14,269 nt of DNA from CAYPAU01 sp964408825 (GCA_964408825.1 CAYPAU010000018.1:1-14269), one strand, 5' to 3'. Positions 7,028 through 13,119 are shown, counted from the stretch's first letter. A program made the numbers and translations. The notes: generated by a model not told the origin, from the letters alone.

Positions 7028-7046
7028 ATCTGATTTGATTCAGTTT
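7021..7046. repeat. Perfect 10-bp hairpin at the end of the trehalase-like gene
   Basis: AAACTGAATC (7021-7030) and GATTCAGTTT (7037-7046) are perfect inverted arms around a 6-nt loop. The hairpin contains the upstream gene's TGA stop and its right arm overlaps the TTGACA -35 of the next gene by two bases. No U-run follows, so termination is uncertain; it may insulate the two units or serve as an operator. Confidence 0.6.
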
Positions 7047-7073
7047 GACAAAAAATAATGACCTTGTTAATAT
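7045..7073 (+). promoter_or_regulatory. Promoter of the second Tat-substrate gene (leaderless type)
   Basis: TTGACA at 7045-7050, 17 bp, TAATAT at 7068-7073, then 7 nt to the ATG at 7081. The predicted transcript begins at or next to the start codon. Confidence 0.6.
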
Positions 7074-7080
7074 CTAATTT

Positions 7081-7764
7081 ATGAGACAACCGGGAAGTGA
7101 AACAGAGGGAGTTTTGGAGCACAAGCGGGGCGGCTGGCGTTGGACAAGAGGGAAATCCAAACCAAGCCCTATACAAAAACCAGGGACCATGGGTCGAAGA
7201 AATTTTCTAAAAACCGCGGGGACGGTGGTAGCAGCAGGAGGTATTGCCGGAGCGATTATGGGAGGAGCCGGAGTAGCAGAGGTTATAGTAGATTCTTTGA
7301 GGGAGGGTCCGCCTTCCCCAAATGAAGTTCTTACAGGAACGCTTAGGGTTACGAAAGAGGCCAGAATAAGGACGAGACCCGAGGTCCCTCCAGAAGGAAG
7401 TGCTAATGATAACTTGGTCAATTGGGACAACATTGCGGAAATAAACGGAAAGCAAACTACAGATATGGAAAGCTTTGATATTTCAAATCCTCTTGCTTTA
7501 CATGGATATAATCCCTCGGGCGGCAGAGATAAATCCCCATGGATTGTAATAAATGCCAGAATAGGAAAAGATTTAGTGGGCGCGCAATCAAAAAATCTTT
7601 ACATTTATATTGGCGGGGACAATCCTTATATCGATAGCATTGAGCCGGGTGGATTTATTCCTGCGCAAAAGCAAAATGACTTATGGTTTGCAAACGGAAA
7701 CGGAAAGCATCTCGTTCCCAATGAAATCGGAATAGTCACGATTAATACAGTACCCCAAAAATAG
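7081..7764 (+). CDS. Tat-exported protein with a probable SH3-like segment
   Basis: A 227-residue protein with a twin-arginine signal: G38-R39-R40-N-F-L-K44 followed by an Ala/Gly-rich hydrophobic segment to about residue 67. The mature part begins near L-T-G-T-L-R-V-T-K-E-A-R-I-R-T-R-P (about 86-101) and continues to N-W-D-N-I-A-E-I-N-G-K, which resembles the start of bacterial SH3-like domains (repeated R-V-x-x-x-A-x-x-R-x-x-P, then a distant W-x-x-I). The remainder is beta-rich by eye, with W, Y and G-G residues, and has no recognised motif. A role in binding cell-wall or surface ligands is inference only. The promoter-ATG spacing favours the start at 7081 over M37, giving a long N-region as in the other Tat protein of this window. 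A block of palindromic repeats follows the stop directly. Confidence 0.7.
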   Translation: MRQPGSETEGVLEHKRGGWRWTRGKSKPSPIQKPGTMGRRNFLKTAGTVVAAGGIAGAIMGGAGVAEVIVDSLREGPPSPNEVLTGTLRVTKEARIRTRPEVPPEGSANDNLVNWDNIAEINGKQTTDMESFDISNPLALHGYNPSGGRDKSPWIVINARIGKDLVGAQSKNLYIYIGGDNPYIDSIEPGGFIPAQKQNDLWFANGNGKHLVPNEIGIVTINTVPQK

Positions 7765-7785
7765 CCCCCTTGGAGGAGCGTCCCC

Positions 7786-7890
7786 GACCTACGAGGTCAA
7801 AAGGCTGTCAACCTCGCAGGTTGACAGCAAGTACTGCCTGTCAACACCGATTTAACCTCGATTCAATCGGGGTCAATCGGCGTCAATCTT
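7786..7890. repeat. Palindromic repeat cluster between convergent genes
   Basis: Contents in order: GACCT-acg-AGGTC (7786-7798); an 11-bp-arm hairpin GCTGTCAACCT-cgc-AGGTTGACAGC (7804-7828); a direct copy of CTGTCAAC (7838-7845); CCGATT/AATCGG arms (7847-7852 and 7865-7870); and a 10-bp-period repeat of TCAATCGG (7863, 7873, partly 7883). The hairpin matches the folD insert at 18 of 19 positions. It lacks a U-tract, so it is not a canonical terminator. The last repeats run into the stop codon of the minus-strand gene. Confidence 0.85.
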
Positions 7891-8826
7891 TTTCAGCCGT
7901 ATCAAATTCCTCCCTTTCAAATTCACAAATGCCAACCCCCGCAAGACCCTATCTAATTCAATAAATGGCAGAAAATACTCATAAAACGATAAGTTTTCCC
8001 TGCTTCGCGGAATTTGTGCAGGTTTCGGAAGAAGATTCATGAAGGGATAATATACGCCGGCAATACCAATCGCCCAAACCAAATCAGAAGACGAAATACT
8101 ACCATCAGTAACGCTCGCACTAAGAAGTCCCCACCATGGCGTGGAAGAACCAAAAATTCTCCAAAACATCGAGTGTTTTTCTGAAGTTAGTTTTTCTCTG
8201 AGTAATATCTCTCTCATCGAATCTCTAATTAACTGACTAAATCTTGCTGTAAATCTTTGATCTAGCGGATTTTTAGATTCTTTTCTTGAGAGTTCATCTA
8301 AAATATCCTCTCCGGGGATTTCTATTCGCCATCCCTCAGAAGTTGAATGAGCTGTCTTTCTTTTTTCAGCGGATTTTACTTTTCCCGCAGTTGCCGTGCC
8401 TTCTGGTGTTACACTTGTGACGCTTACTCCGGCAGCTCTTCTATCTCTTGGTACATCAACAAGTGTTATATTTCCTTCAAGACCTGCGACTTCAATAAAT
8501 CTTTCTACGTTCTTCCGGTTTAATTCCATTTGCTGTGAGAATGGACCGCCATAAAGGTTTACAAATCTGTCCTCAGGACTCGGCTCCAAAAGAAACGGCT
8601 CCCAGTCTCCGGCTGGTTTCTGAACTTTATCTTGATCAACTTCCAAACCTTGTTCAGGATCTTGTCGTTCTGATACTGGTTTATCATCGACTCTTGAAAA
8701 TAAAACTCCTTCGCTAATTGGTTTTAAACCTAATTCCGGCCGAACCAATCGTTGACCAAGTTCCGGAGCCGGCCTTATAAACCCTTCTTGTCGGGAATTT
8801 AACCCAGAAACTCGTTCCTTACTCAT
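7873..8826 (-). CDS. Hypothetical protein of 317 residues
   Basis: Not recognised. The N-terminal half is charged and Pro/Glu-rich, with a small internal repeat (R-P-A-P-E-L-G and R-P-E-L-G near 18-33), and looks poorly ordered. The C-terminal half has a helical charged stretch (about 175-215) and then aromatic and hydrophobic segments: W-W-G-L-L-S-A near 231-237, a likely membrane-associated stretch at 249-267, and Y-E-Y-F-L-P-F near 282-288. It has no signal peptide, so any membrane contact would be through the C-terminal part. The gene has a consensus TATAAT 11 nt upstream of its ATG. It is flanked on both sides by related ACCT(A/C)CGAGGT palindromes, and its last codons (K-I-D-A-D and stop) lie inside the repeat block, so the C-terminus may have been remodelled by repeat sequence. 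It could be part of a small transferable unit. Confidence 0.7.
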   Translation of the reverse strand: MSKERVSGLNSRQEGFIRPAPELGQRLVRPELGLKPISEGVLFSRVDDKPVSERQDPEQGLEVDQDKVQKPAGDWEPFLLEPSPEDRFVNLYGGPFSQQMELNRKNVERFIEVAGLEGNITLVDVPRDRRAAGVSVTSVTPEGTATAGKVKSAEKRKTAHSTSEGWRIEIPGEDILDELSRKESKNPLDQRFTARFSQLIRDSMREILLREKLTSEKHSMFWRIFGSSTPWWGLLSASVTDGSISSSDLVWAIGIAGVYYPFMNLLPKPAQIPRSRENLSFYEYFLPFIELDRVLRGLAFVNLKGRNLIRLKKIDAD

Positions 8827-8837
8827 AGAATTTGCAG

Positions 8838-8843
8838 ATTATA
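8838..8843 (-). promoter_or_regulatory. -10 box of the 317-residue hypothetical gene
   Basis: A perfect TATAAT on the minus strand (8843-8838) ends 11 nt before the ATG at 8826. No good -35 is visible; the -35 region falls in the palindromic repeats at 8863-8873. A very short leader is predicted. Confidence 0.5.
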
Positions 8844-8862
8844 GCATATTTGCTAATACATC

Positions 8863-8921
8863 CACCTCGTAGGAGTCCTACCGGCCACCTCCGAGGTGAC
8901 TAAAAAGGCTCCTCGGAGGTG
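8863..8921. repeat. Palindromic repeat cluster upstream of the hypothetical gene
   Basis: GTAGGA-g-TCCTAC (8869-8881) is followed by an 11-bp hairpin: CACCTCCGAGG (8886-8896), a 14-nt loop and CCTCGGAGGTG (8911-8921). Its left arm is itself palindromic (CACCT-ccg-AGGTG). The stretch ACCTCCGAGGTgactAAAAAGGCT parallels ACCTACGAGGTcAAAAGGCT at 7787-7806, tying it to the cluster on the other side of the gene and to the folD insert. Confidence 0.8.
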
Positions 8922-9650
8922 AATAAGAAGTAAATAAAAAAAATACTGCAAGTCCTATAGTAGGGGAGTGCGTAGAATCCCAAATATTAAATAGCAAATA
9001 TAAAATAGAGGATAATAATTGCAGAATTAAAATTTTTAATATTTAATCAATAATATTTTATTCATTTTAAACCACTTCCCCCAGGAGTCGAGGCTGGCTG
9101 ACGTCGTAAAAGTATTATTGTACGACGTTATTACTTCTCGCTCTCCCGGGCACCTTGGACTATTTTTAGACCAATACCTTTGAGTGGGAAATAAAAAGGA
9201 AAGAGTAATGAAGATATACTCTCTCTTTTTCAAAAGAGAACTATTCTAATCTTTTATCTTTCCTTTTTTTCTTGCCTTGTATGCTCTTCCCTCTACGCTT
9301 TTTAAATGAGTTCAATTTAGCCTGTCAAATCGATCTAAACATCAATTTTTAGCCTCGAATTTATACACCTTGGTTTTAAACGTCTTTCCTATCCATCGGG
9401 AAGAGAACAAGAGGCGTTCGAGTTTTTTTCATTTAGCCTTAAGACATTGGGCAAATCTAAAAGTAGAAGAGTGTCGCTGCAGCCTGTGAAAATTCCCGCA
9501 TGTGAAAACTCGAGTCTAAAAACAAATGTAAGAAAATTTTAATTTTTAAATACTGTATCAAACTATATCACTGACTATAGGTCCTAATTTTTAGTTTAAA
9601 AACTTTGGGTTCTTTTCAAACTCTCTCCCCTCTTCCCCGCTTAAGCGGCA
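8922..9650. other. Long non-coding gap with a nested foldable element
   Basis: I see no convincing gene here: frames on both strands are short and low in recognisable protein pattern. One structured element at about 9080-9150 has nested arms CCCAGGAG/CTCCCGGG (9080-9087, 9143-9150), CGAG/CTCG (9089-9092, 9137-9140) and ACGTCGTA/TACGACGT (9101-9108, 9121-9128). The only outer mismatch is A-C on plus but G-U on minus, so a minus-strand RNA would fold better. Other items are an AT hairpin CTCTTTT/AAAAGAG near 9220-9240, TGTGAAAA repeated 8 nt apart near 9487-9510, and the palindrome CCGCTTAAGCGG near 9637-9648 directly after the membrane-protein stop. No tRNA, tmRNA, RNase P or SRP signature was found. 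Confidence 0.5.
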
Positions 9651-10484
9651 TTAAATTTGTCCGGTCCAAGATGTAAAGAAAAGAAGTGAAAAGAGTACGA
9701 TTGCTGCGACCCAAATATATTCCCACATAACATTTTTAAAAAGCCTCTTATCAAACCAGACCTGGGAGATCCCTGTGGTAGTATAGAAAACTCCGGTCAT
9801 AAAGATCGCAAGAGCCGTAGGGGTGCTTGGCCAAAACCAGAGAATGCTTCCAACTTCAAGAAGAATTATAGACAGAATTAATGTCCATTTAAGGCTTTCG
9901 GTTATATTTTTTTCAAAGGTATGGCTCCAGATAGAATGTTCAACAAGTGGAATCGTGTAAAGCGTTAGAAACAAAATGAATAAAAAGAAATTAAGATGAA
10001 GGGAAAAAAGCACATTTGAGAGAAAGAAAAAAGACACGAGCGTTATTATGAAAGAGACCGTTCTTGCCGAGGAAAGGAGTGCGATGGTCCGAATCGAAGA
10101 AACAGTAAAAATATTTTCGCTTAAAAACAGTGAGTAAAGACCTACTCCATACAGAGTCGTCGTAAATATTCTCGTCAGATATCTTATGGGAACCAGAAAG
10201 TAGAAAAGACCAAATGCAAGGCTGAAAAAGAATGGCAGAATAAAAATCTGCCAAGAGTTGTTTTCCTTAAAGTCATTATAAAGGGAAAAAAGAAGCAGGA
10301 TGTCGGTCAATACGGAAAGCGTAAATATCGTAAGGACACCGGACTTACCGAGCAAATGCTCCGATACAAAAAGCCCAAGGGAAAGAATAATCACAGAAAA
10401 TATAAATCTCTCTCTTTTAGAAAGACCAAGAATCGTACGTACTGCTCCCCTTCCCTTTAATTTTGCCCTTCTGCCAAAATTCAT
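9651..10484 (-). CDS. Polytopic membrane protein of unknown function
   Basis: A 277-residue protein that is almost entirely hydrophobic after a basic N-terminal stretch (residues 1-25, rich in R and K, which should stay cytoplasmic). About eight to nine membrane segments can be placed: roughly 27-44, 50-70, 79-98, 103-122, 143-161, 164-182, 199-218, 221-240 and 255-272. No transporter, glycosyltransferase or protease motif was recognised. Its ATG overlaps the yebC stop in an ATGA arrangement (10481-10484), which implies translational coupling with yebC and transcription from the yebC promoter. The 3' end is followed by a 12-bp palindrome and then a long non-coding gap. Confidence 0.8.
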   Translation of the reverse strand: MNFGRRAKLKGRGAVRTILGLSKRERFIFSVIILSLGLFVSEHLLGKSGVLTIFTLSVLTDILLLFSLYNDFKENNSWQIFILPFFFSLAFGLFYFLVPIRYLTRIFTTTLYGVGLYSLFLSENIFTVSSIRTIALLSSARTVSFIITLVSFFFLSNVLFSLHLNFFLFILFLTLYTIPLVEHSIWSHTFEKNITESLKWTLILSIILLEVGSILWFWPSTPTALAIFMTGVFYTTTGISQVWFDKRLFKNVMWEYIWVAAIVLFSLLFFTSWTGQI

Positions 10485-11209
10485 ATCTCTTTTAAATTAG
10501 TATAAACATTTTGTACATCTGGGAGACTATTTATTGTATTTATAAACTCTTTTACTTTGCCTAATTGACTAGTATCCCCTATCGAGACGGTTAAATTGGG
10601 TTTTCTCCAAATTCTGGCGTCTACGATTTTTAAACCATTTTCCTCAAGTAAATTTTTTATCCTGAAGAGATCTGATGTTCTTGTGTAAACGACTATAGAG
10701 CCATCACGATCCTCCACATCCTCTGCCCTACTCTCTGCTGCTATTGAAAAAATTTCCTCGTACGATTTTTCGCCTTTTTCTAATTCTATTCTTCCAATTT
10801 GTTCAAATTGGTAAGAAACAGATCCGGGTTGACCAAAACTTGCACCTCCCTTTCCGAATATGTTTTTTATTTCCGCTGTTGTTCTTTGAGGATTATCTGT
10901 CGCAGCCTCTATTATCAAGGCTACGCCCGAAGGAGCAAATCCCTCATAGATTACTTCCTGTATATTCCCCTCTTCTCTTTTTGTTGCTCTTTGAATTGCC
11001 CTTTCAATATTTTCCTTGGGCATGTTGGCTGCCCTTGCCGAATCTATTGCGAGCCTTAGTCTAAAATTCTGATTGGGATCTCCGATTCCCCCACCCTGTT
11101 TTACAGCAATCGTTATTGCGTTTGCCAGTTTGGTAAAAGTAAGGCCTTTTTTTATATCTGCCCTGCCCTTTTGTCTTTTAATTTGTGACCATTTTGAATG
11201 TCCGGACAT
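10481..11209 (-). CDS. yebC: YebC/TACO1-family protein
   Basis: A full-length 242-residue member of the YebC/TACO1 family. The N-terminal signature MSGHSKWSQIKRQKGRADIKKG is present in near-canonical form, followed by FTKLANAI, NPQRTTAEIK (about 107-116) and F-G-K-G-G-A-S-F-G-Q-P-G-S-V-S-Y (about 118-133). Family members were first described as DNA-binding regulators (PmpR, YebC). More recent work on some members and on mitochondrial TACO1 supports a translation role, including relief of stalling at proline runs; which applies here is open. No RuvC-type neighbour is present, unlike in many genomes; instead it heads a two-gene unit with a membrane protein. The upstream region carries a TATAAT promoter and a three-copy GTTAAC array. 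Confidence 0.96.
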   Translation of the reverse strand: MSGHSKWSQIKRQKGRADIKKGLTFTKLANAITIAVKQGGGIGDPNQNFRLRLAIDSARAANMPKENIERAIQRATKREEGNIQEVIYEGFAPSGVALIIEAATDNPQRTTAEIKNIFGKGGASFGQPGSVSYQFEQIGRIELEKGEKSYEEIFSIAAESRAEDVEDRDGSIVVYTRTSDLFRIKNLLEENGLKIVDARIWRKPNLTVSIGDTSQLGKVKEFINTINSLPDVQNVYTNLKEI

Positions 11210-11219
11210 AGAAAAACTC

Positions 11220-11241
11220 GTTAACCCGTTAACGCGTTAAC
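11220..11241. repeat. Three-copy GTTAAC array in the yebC leader
   Basis: GTTAAC occurs at 11220-11225, 11228-11233 and 11236-11241, an exact 8-bp period, between the yebC -10 box and its ATG. Each unit is a palindrome. The array falls in the transcribed leader of about 35-40 nt. It could be an operator or an RNA element; no binding protein is identified. Confidence 0.75.
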
Positions 11242-11249
11242 GTGTAGTA

Positions 11250-11279
11250 ATTATAATCTTCCCGTCTTGACAATTGCAA
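11250..11279 (-). promoter_or_regulatory. yebC promoter
   Basis: On the minus strand, TTGCAA (11279-11274), 18 bp, then TATAAT (11255-11250). The ATG is 40 nt downstream of the -10, so yebC, unlike most genes here, has a real 5' leader, which contains the GTTAAC array. Confidence 0.6.
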
Positions 11280-11312
11280 CAAACAGTAGTAAAATTTTCG
11301 ACATTGTATAAT
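11267..11312 (+). promoter_or_regulatory. TPR-gene promoter region, overlapping the yebC promoter
   Basis: TTGACA (11267-11272), 17 bp, TAAAAT (11290-11295) forms a good promoter with a leader of about 15 nt. A second TATAAT (11307-11312) lies only 4 nt before the ATG and has no clear -35. The -35 boxes of this and the divergent yebC promoter are adjacent, so the two may compete. Confidence 0.55.
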
Positions 11313-11316
11313 CTTC

Positions 11317-12000
11317 ATGACGTCACTTAAAACCCTTGCAATACAAACCGCGCTAGAAGGTAATTGGGAAAAAGCAATAGACATAAATAGGACTCTCCTA
11401 AAAGAAGACCCGGGAGACATAGATGCTCTAAATCGTCTTGCTTTTGCGCTCACTATTTTGGGAAGAGGCAAGGATGCAAAATCGATATATCAAAAGGTTC
11501 TTAAACTCGATTCATTAAACTCTCTGGCCCTTCGAAACTTAAAAAAATTAGATGGTAAAAATTTGCCTGCCTTGGGAAATGGAAATCTTCAGGTTAATAA
11601 TATTTTTATAGAAGAGCCTGGTAAAACCAAAATTATAGAACTTATTAATATCGCTCAATCCTCGGTTATAAATGCACTTAGAACAGGTCAGTCTCTTAAT
11701 CTTTTGATAAAAAGGCTAAAGATTTTCGTGGTAAGTGAGAATAACAAATATGTTGGTGTTTTACCAGATAACATAAGCAAAAGACTTATCAAATTTATAA
11801 AAGCCGGCAACCAATATGAGGCTTTTGTAAAATCGGCTTTTGATCATCATATGATAGTCTTTATCAAAGAAACTAAAAGAGTGGCAAGATATAGAGACCA
11901 ACCGTCATTCCTAACAGGTCTTGATAAGACTCTTGAGCTTGATAAAAAATTAGGTAGACCTGCGGATTCTGATGATCAAGATGAATCAGATGCTGAATGA
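11317..12000 (+). CDS. TPR protein with a conserved C-terminal domain
   Basis: A 227-residue soluble protein. Residues about 4-72 form two tetratricopeptide-type helical pairs (A-L-E-G-N-W-E-K-A-I-D-I-N, then A-L-N-R-L-A-F-A-L-T-I-L-G-R and A-K-S-I-Y-Q-K-V-L-K-L-D). After a short linker comes a domain at 95-200 beginning N-N-I-F-I-E-E-P-G-K-T-K and containing Y-V-G-V-L-P-D-N-I-S-K-R-L-I-K-F-I-K-A-G-N-Q-Y-E-A-F-V-K. That middle stretch is reminiscent of HIRAN-type modules, but this is only a resemblance by eye. The C-terminus is acidic (D-S-D-D-Q-D-E-S-D-A-E). TPR units suggest a protein-protein adaptor; the partner is unknown. It is divergent from yebC and its 3' end overlaps the minus-strand small membrane peptide by 25 bp. 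Confidence 0.82.
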   Translation: MTSLKTLAIQTALEGNWEKAIDINRTLLKEDPGDIDALNRLAFALTILGRGKDAKSIYQKVLKLDSLNSLALRNLKKLDGKNLPALGNGNLQVNNIFIEEPGKTKIIELINIAQSSVINALRTGQSLNLLIKRLKIFVVSENNKYVGVLPDNISKRLIKFIKAGNQYEAFVKSAFDHHMIVFIKETKRVARYRDQPSFLTGLDKTLELDKKLGRPADSDDQDESDAE

Positions 12001-12149
12001 TCGCTTGAAAATATAATCTTATTTTTCTTAAGATCTTCACTTATTTTCTCTATTTCTTTTTTATCATTTAAGTGTTTCAGGGAAAAAATCGCCCAAACAA
12101 AAGATATTAAAGCAATTATAATTATAGAAATAACAAAAATCATATTCAT
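11976..12149 (-). CDS. Small single-pass membrane peptide (57 residues)
   Basis: A 57-residue frame beginning at ATG 12149, which overlaps the stop of the upstream gene by one base (TAATG), and ending TGA at 11978-11976. Residues about 4-24 form one strongly hydrophobic segment (M-I-F-V-I-S-I-I-I-I-A-L-I-S-F-V-W-A-I-F), followed by a charged, probably helical tail (K-K-E-I-E-K-I-S-E-D-L-K-K) and a Ser/Asp-rich end. The overlapping start suggests translational coupling with the LytR_C-domain gene. Its tail overlaps the TPR gene antisense. I do not recognise it; it resembles small bitopic helper subunits. An ATG at codon 3 is an alternative start. Confidence 0.6.
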   Translation of the reverse strand: MNMIFVISIIIIALISFVWAIFSLKHLNDKKEIEKISEDLKKNKIIFSSDHSASDSS

Positions 12150-12937
12150 TAATATTTGGACAGTCGATCGAAATTTTTCCCAACGAGGACTGTAACTTCT
12201 GCAATCTTGCTCATCTTACCTTTTACAATAGGAAAATTCAATACCTGACTTAATCTTTTTACTGTGTATGAATCGCTATCGGAATAAATTGCCGAATCGG
12301 AGGTTCCATCTCCCGTAGAAACTAAAACCACGCTTCCTCCCATATTTGAAATAAGTCTTGCAAGTCTATTTCCTACTCCCTGTTTCTCGGTATCATTTAT
12401 AACCTCTATTTCTACCTCTTCCTCCTCAATTATAGGATCAGAAAAGATAGAGGTTAAAATACTGTCTCTTTGGGCCTCACTGTAATTTACGTCAATCTCT
12501 TTTTCAATAATATCGCCCGGACTAATAAACTTTACCATTATTAGCATCCTTGCCGCATCGAGAATGTTAATATCACCTTTTGCCTTTAGGGTCTTGAGTG
12601 CTATTTCTGATACGATTTCTGAGGGAGAATCCTCAATGCCAATTTTTTCCTCCTGAAGGATCCCATCAATCGGAACTTCCACAAATTTATAAATGTCTCC
12701 GGTCTTACCTTTTATGCTTAATACGGAGATTGTATTTCTGTCTTTGCGGAAAGTAATAATTTTATTTTGTTTTTTATTTGTGACAAAAATTGAAAAACCT
12801 CCTTCTTGTCCGAACTTACTGTTTTTTACAATTAAAAATATTTTCAAAACTCCGGAGAGCAAAATTATTCCTGCAATCAAAGAAAGAAAGACTGCCGCAA
12901 GCAAAGTATTTCTGCTTGTTTTTTTCTTTTTTCTCAT
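12149..12937 (-). CDS. Membrane-anchored protein with a LytR C-terminal-type domain
   Basis: A 262-residue protein: a basic N-terminus (R-K-K-K-K), one membrane segment at about 10-37, a mixed middle region, a short acidic linker (E-E-E-E, about 171-174), then a domain at 175-255 starting I-E-V-I-N-D-T-E-K-Q-G-V-G-N-R-L-A-R-L-I-S-N-M-G-G and ending I-A-E-V-T-V-L-V-G. This is the layout of the LytR_C domain (PF13399), with the usual V-x-N-G-t replaced by V-I-N-D-T. The catalytic LytR-CpsA-Psr domain that normally precedes it is not evident, so wall-polymer ligase activity is unlikely. The domain would face outward. It starts directly after the TAA of the 45-residue gene and overlaps the next small gene by one base, so the three form a tight minus-strand unit. 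Confidence 0.78.
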   Translation of the reverse strand: MRKKKKTSRNTLLAAVFLSLIAGIILLSGVLKIFLIVKNSKFGQEGGFSIFVTNKKQNKIITFRKDRNTISVLSIKGKTGDIYKFVEVPIDGILQEEKIGIEDSPSEIVSEIALKTLKAKGDINILDAARMLIMVKFISPGDIIEKEIDVNYSEAQRDSILTSIFSDPIIEEEEVEIEVINDTEKQGVGNRLARLISNMGGSVVLVSTGDGTSDSAIYSDSDSYTVKRLSQVLNFPIVKGKMSKIAEVTVLVGKNFDRLSKY

Positions 12938-13075
12938 TTATTGTTGTTTTTTCTTTTTGGAGATTATCTCGGGCATGATAAGAGTTGGGGAAGAAGAAAA
13001 AGAAGGAATAGATTTGTCTGAGCTTTTCTTTTTTTTCTTTTTTTCTCCCTTATAATATCCGCCAAAACTTCCCAT
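12938..13075 (-). CDS. Small lysine-rich protein (45 residues)
   Basis: A 45-residue frame: ATG at 13075, TAA at 12940-12938 immediately abutting the ATG of the LytR_C-type gene. It starts M-G-S-F-G-G-Y-Y-K-G-E, continues with a run of six lysines, a Ser/Pro-rich middle, and ends P-E-I-I-S-K-K-K-K-Q-Q. Upstream is a purine-rich AAAGGGGGCGAG about 9 nt before the ATG, the only Shine-Dalgarno-like sequence noted in the window, which supports translation. The composition suggests nucleic-acid or anionic-membrane contact, but that is inference. Similar G-S-F-G-G-Y-Y-K-G starts seem familiar from candidate-phyla genomes; this is from memory and unchecked. Confidence 0.6.
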   Translation of the reverse strand: MGSFGGYYKGEKKKKKKSSDKSIPSFSSSPTLIMPEIISKKKKQQ

Positions 13076-13119
13076 CTAAACTCGCCCCCTTTAAAAAGGT
13101 GTTAATATATAAAATCCTA

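Noticed and set aside
7207..7455. Frames overlapping the second Tat-substrate gene on both strands (7074-7433, 7140-7325, 7207-7455)
   Set aside because: They are shadows of the Tat-signal gene, which has a clear twin-arginine motif and its own promoter.
7786..8921. CRISPR array
   Set aside because: The repeats are palindromic, variable, irregularly spaced and flank a gene; there are no regular spacers or cas genes.
9080..9150. Possible tmRNA or tRNA T-arm (CCAGCCTCGACTCCTGG on minus)
   Set aside because: The loop lacks the T-T-C-R-A consensus, the stem has a mismatch, and no matching 5' acceptor half, CCA or tag reading frame ending in A-A-stop was found.
9036..9233. A 65-residue minus-strand frame in the gene desert
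   Set aside because: It runs across the nested hairpin, has no promoter or ribosome site at its start, and the protein has no recognisable pattern.
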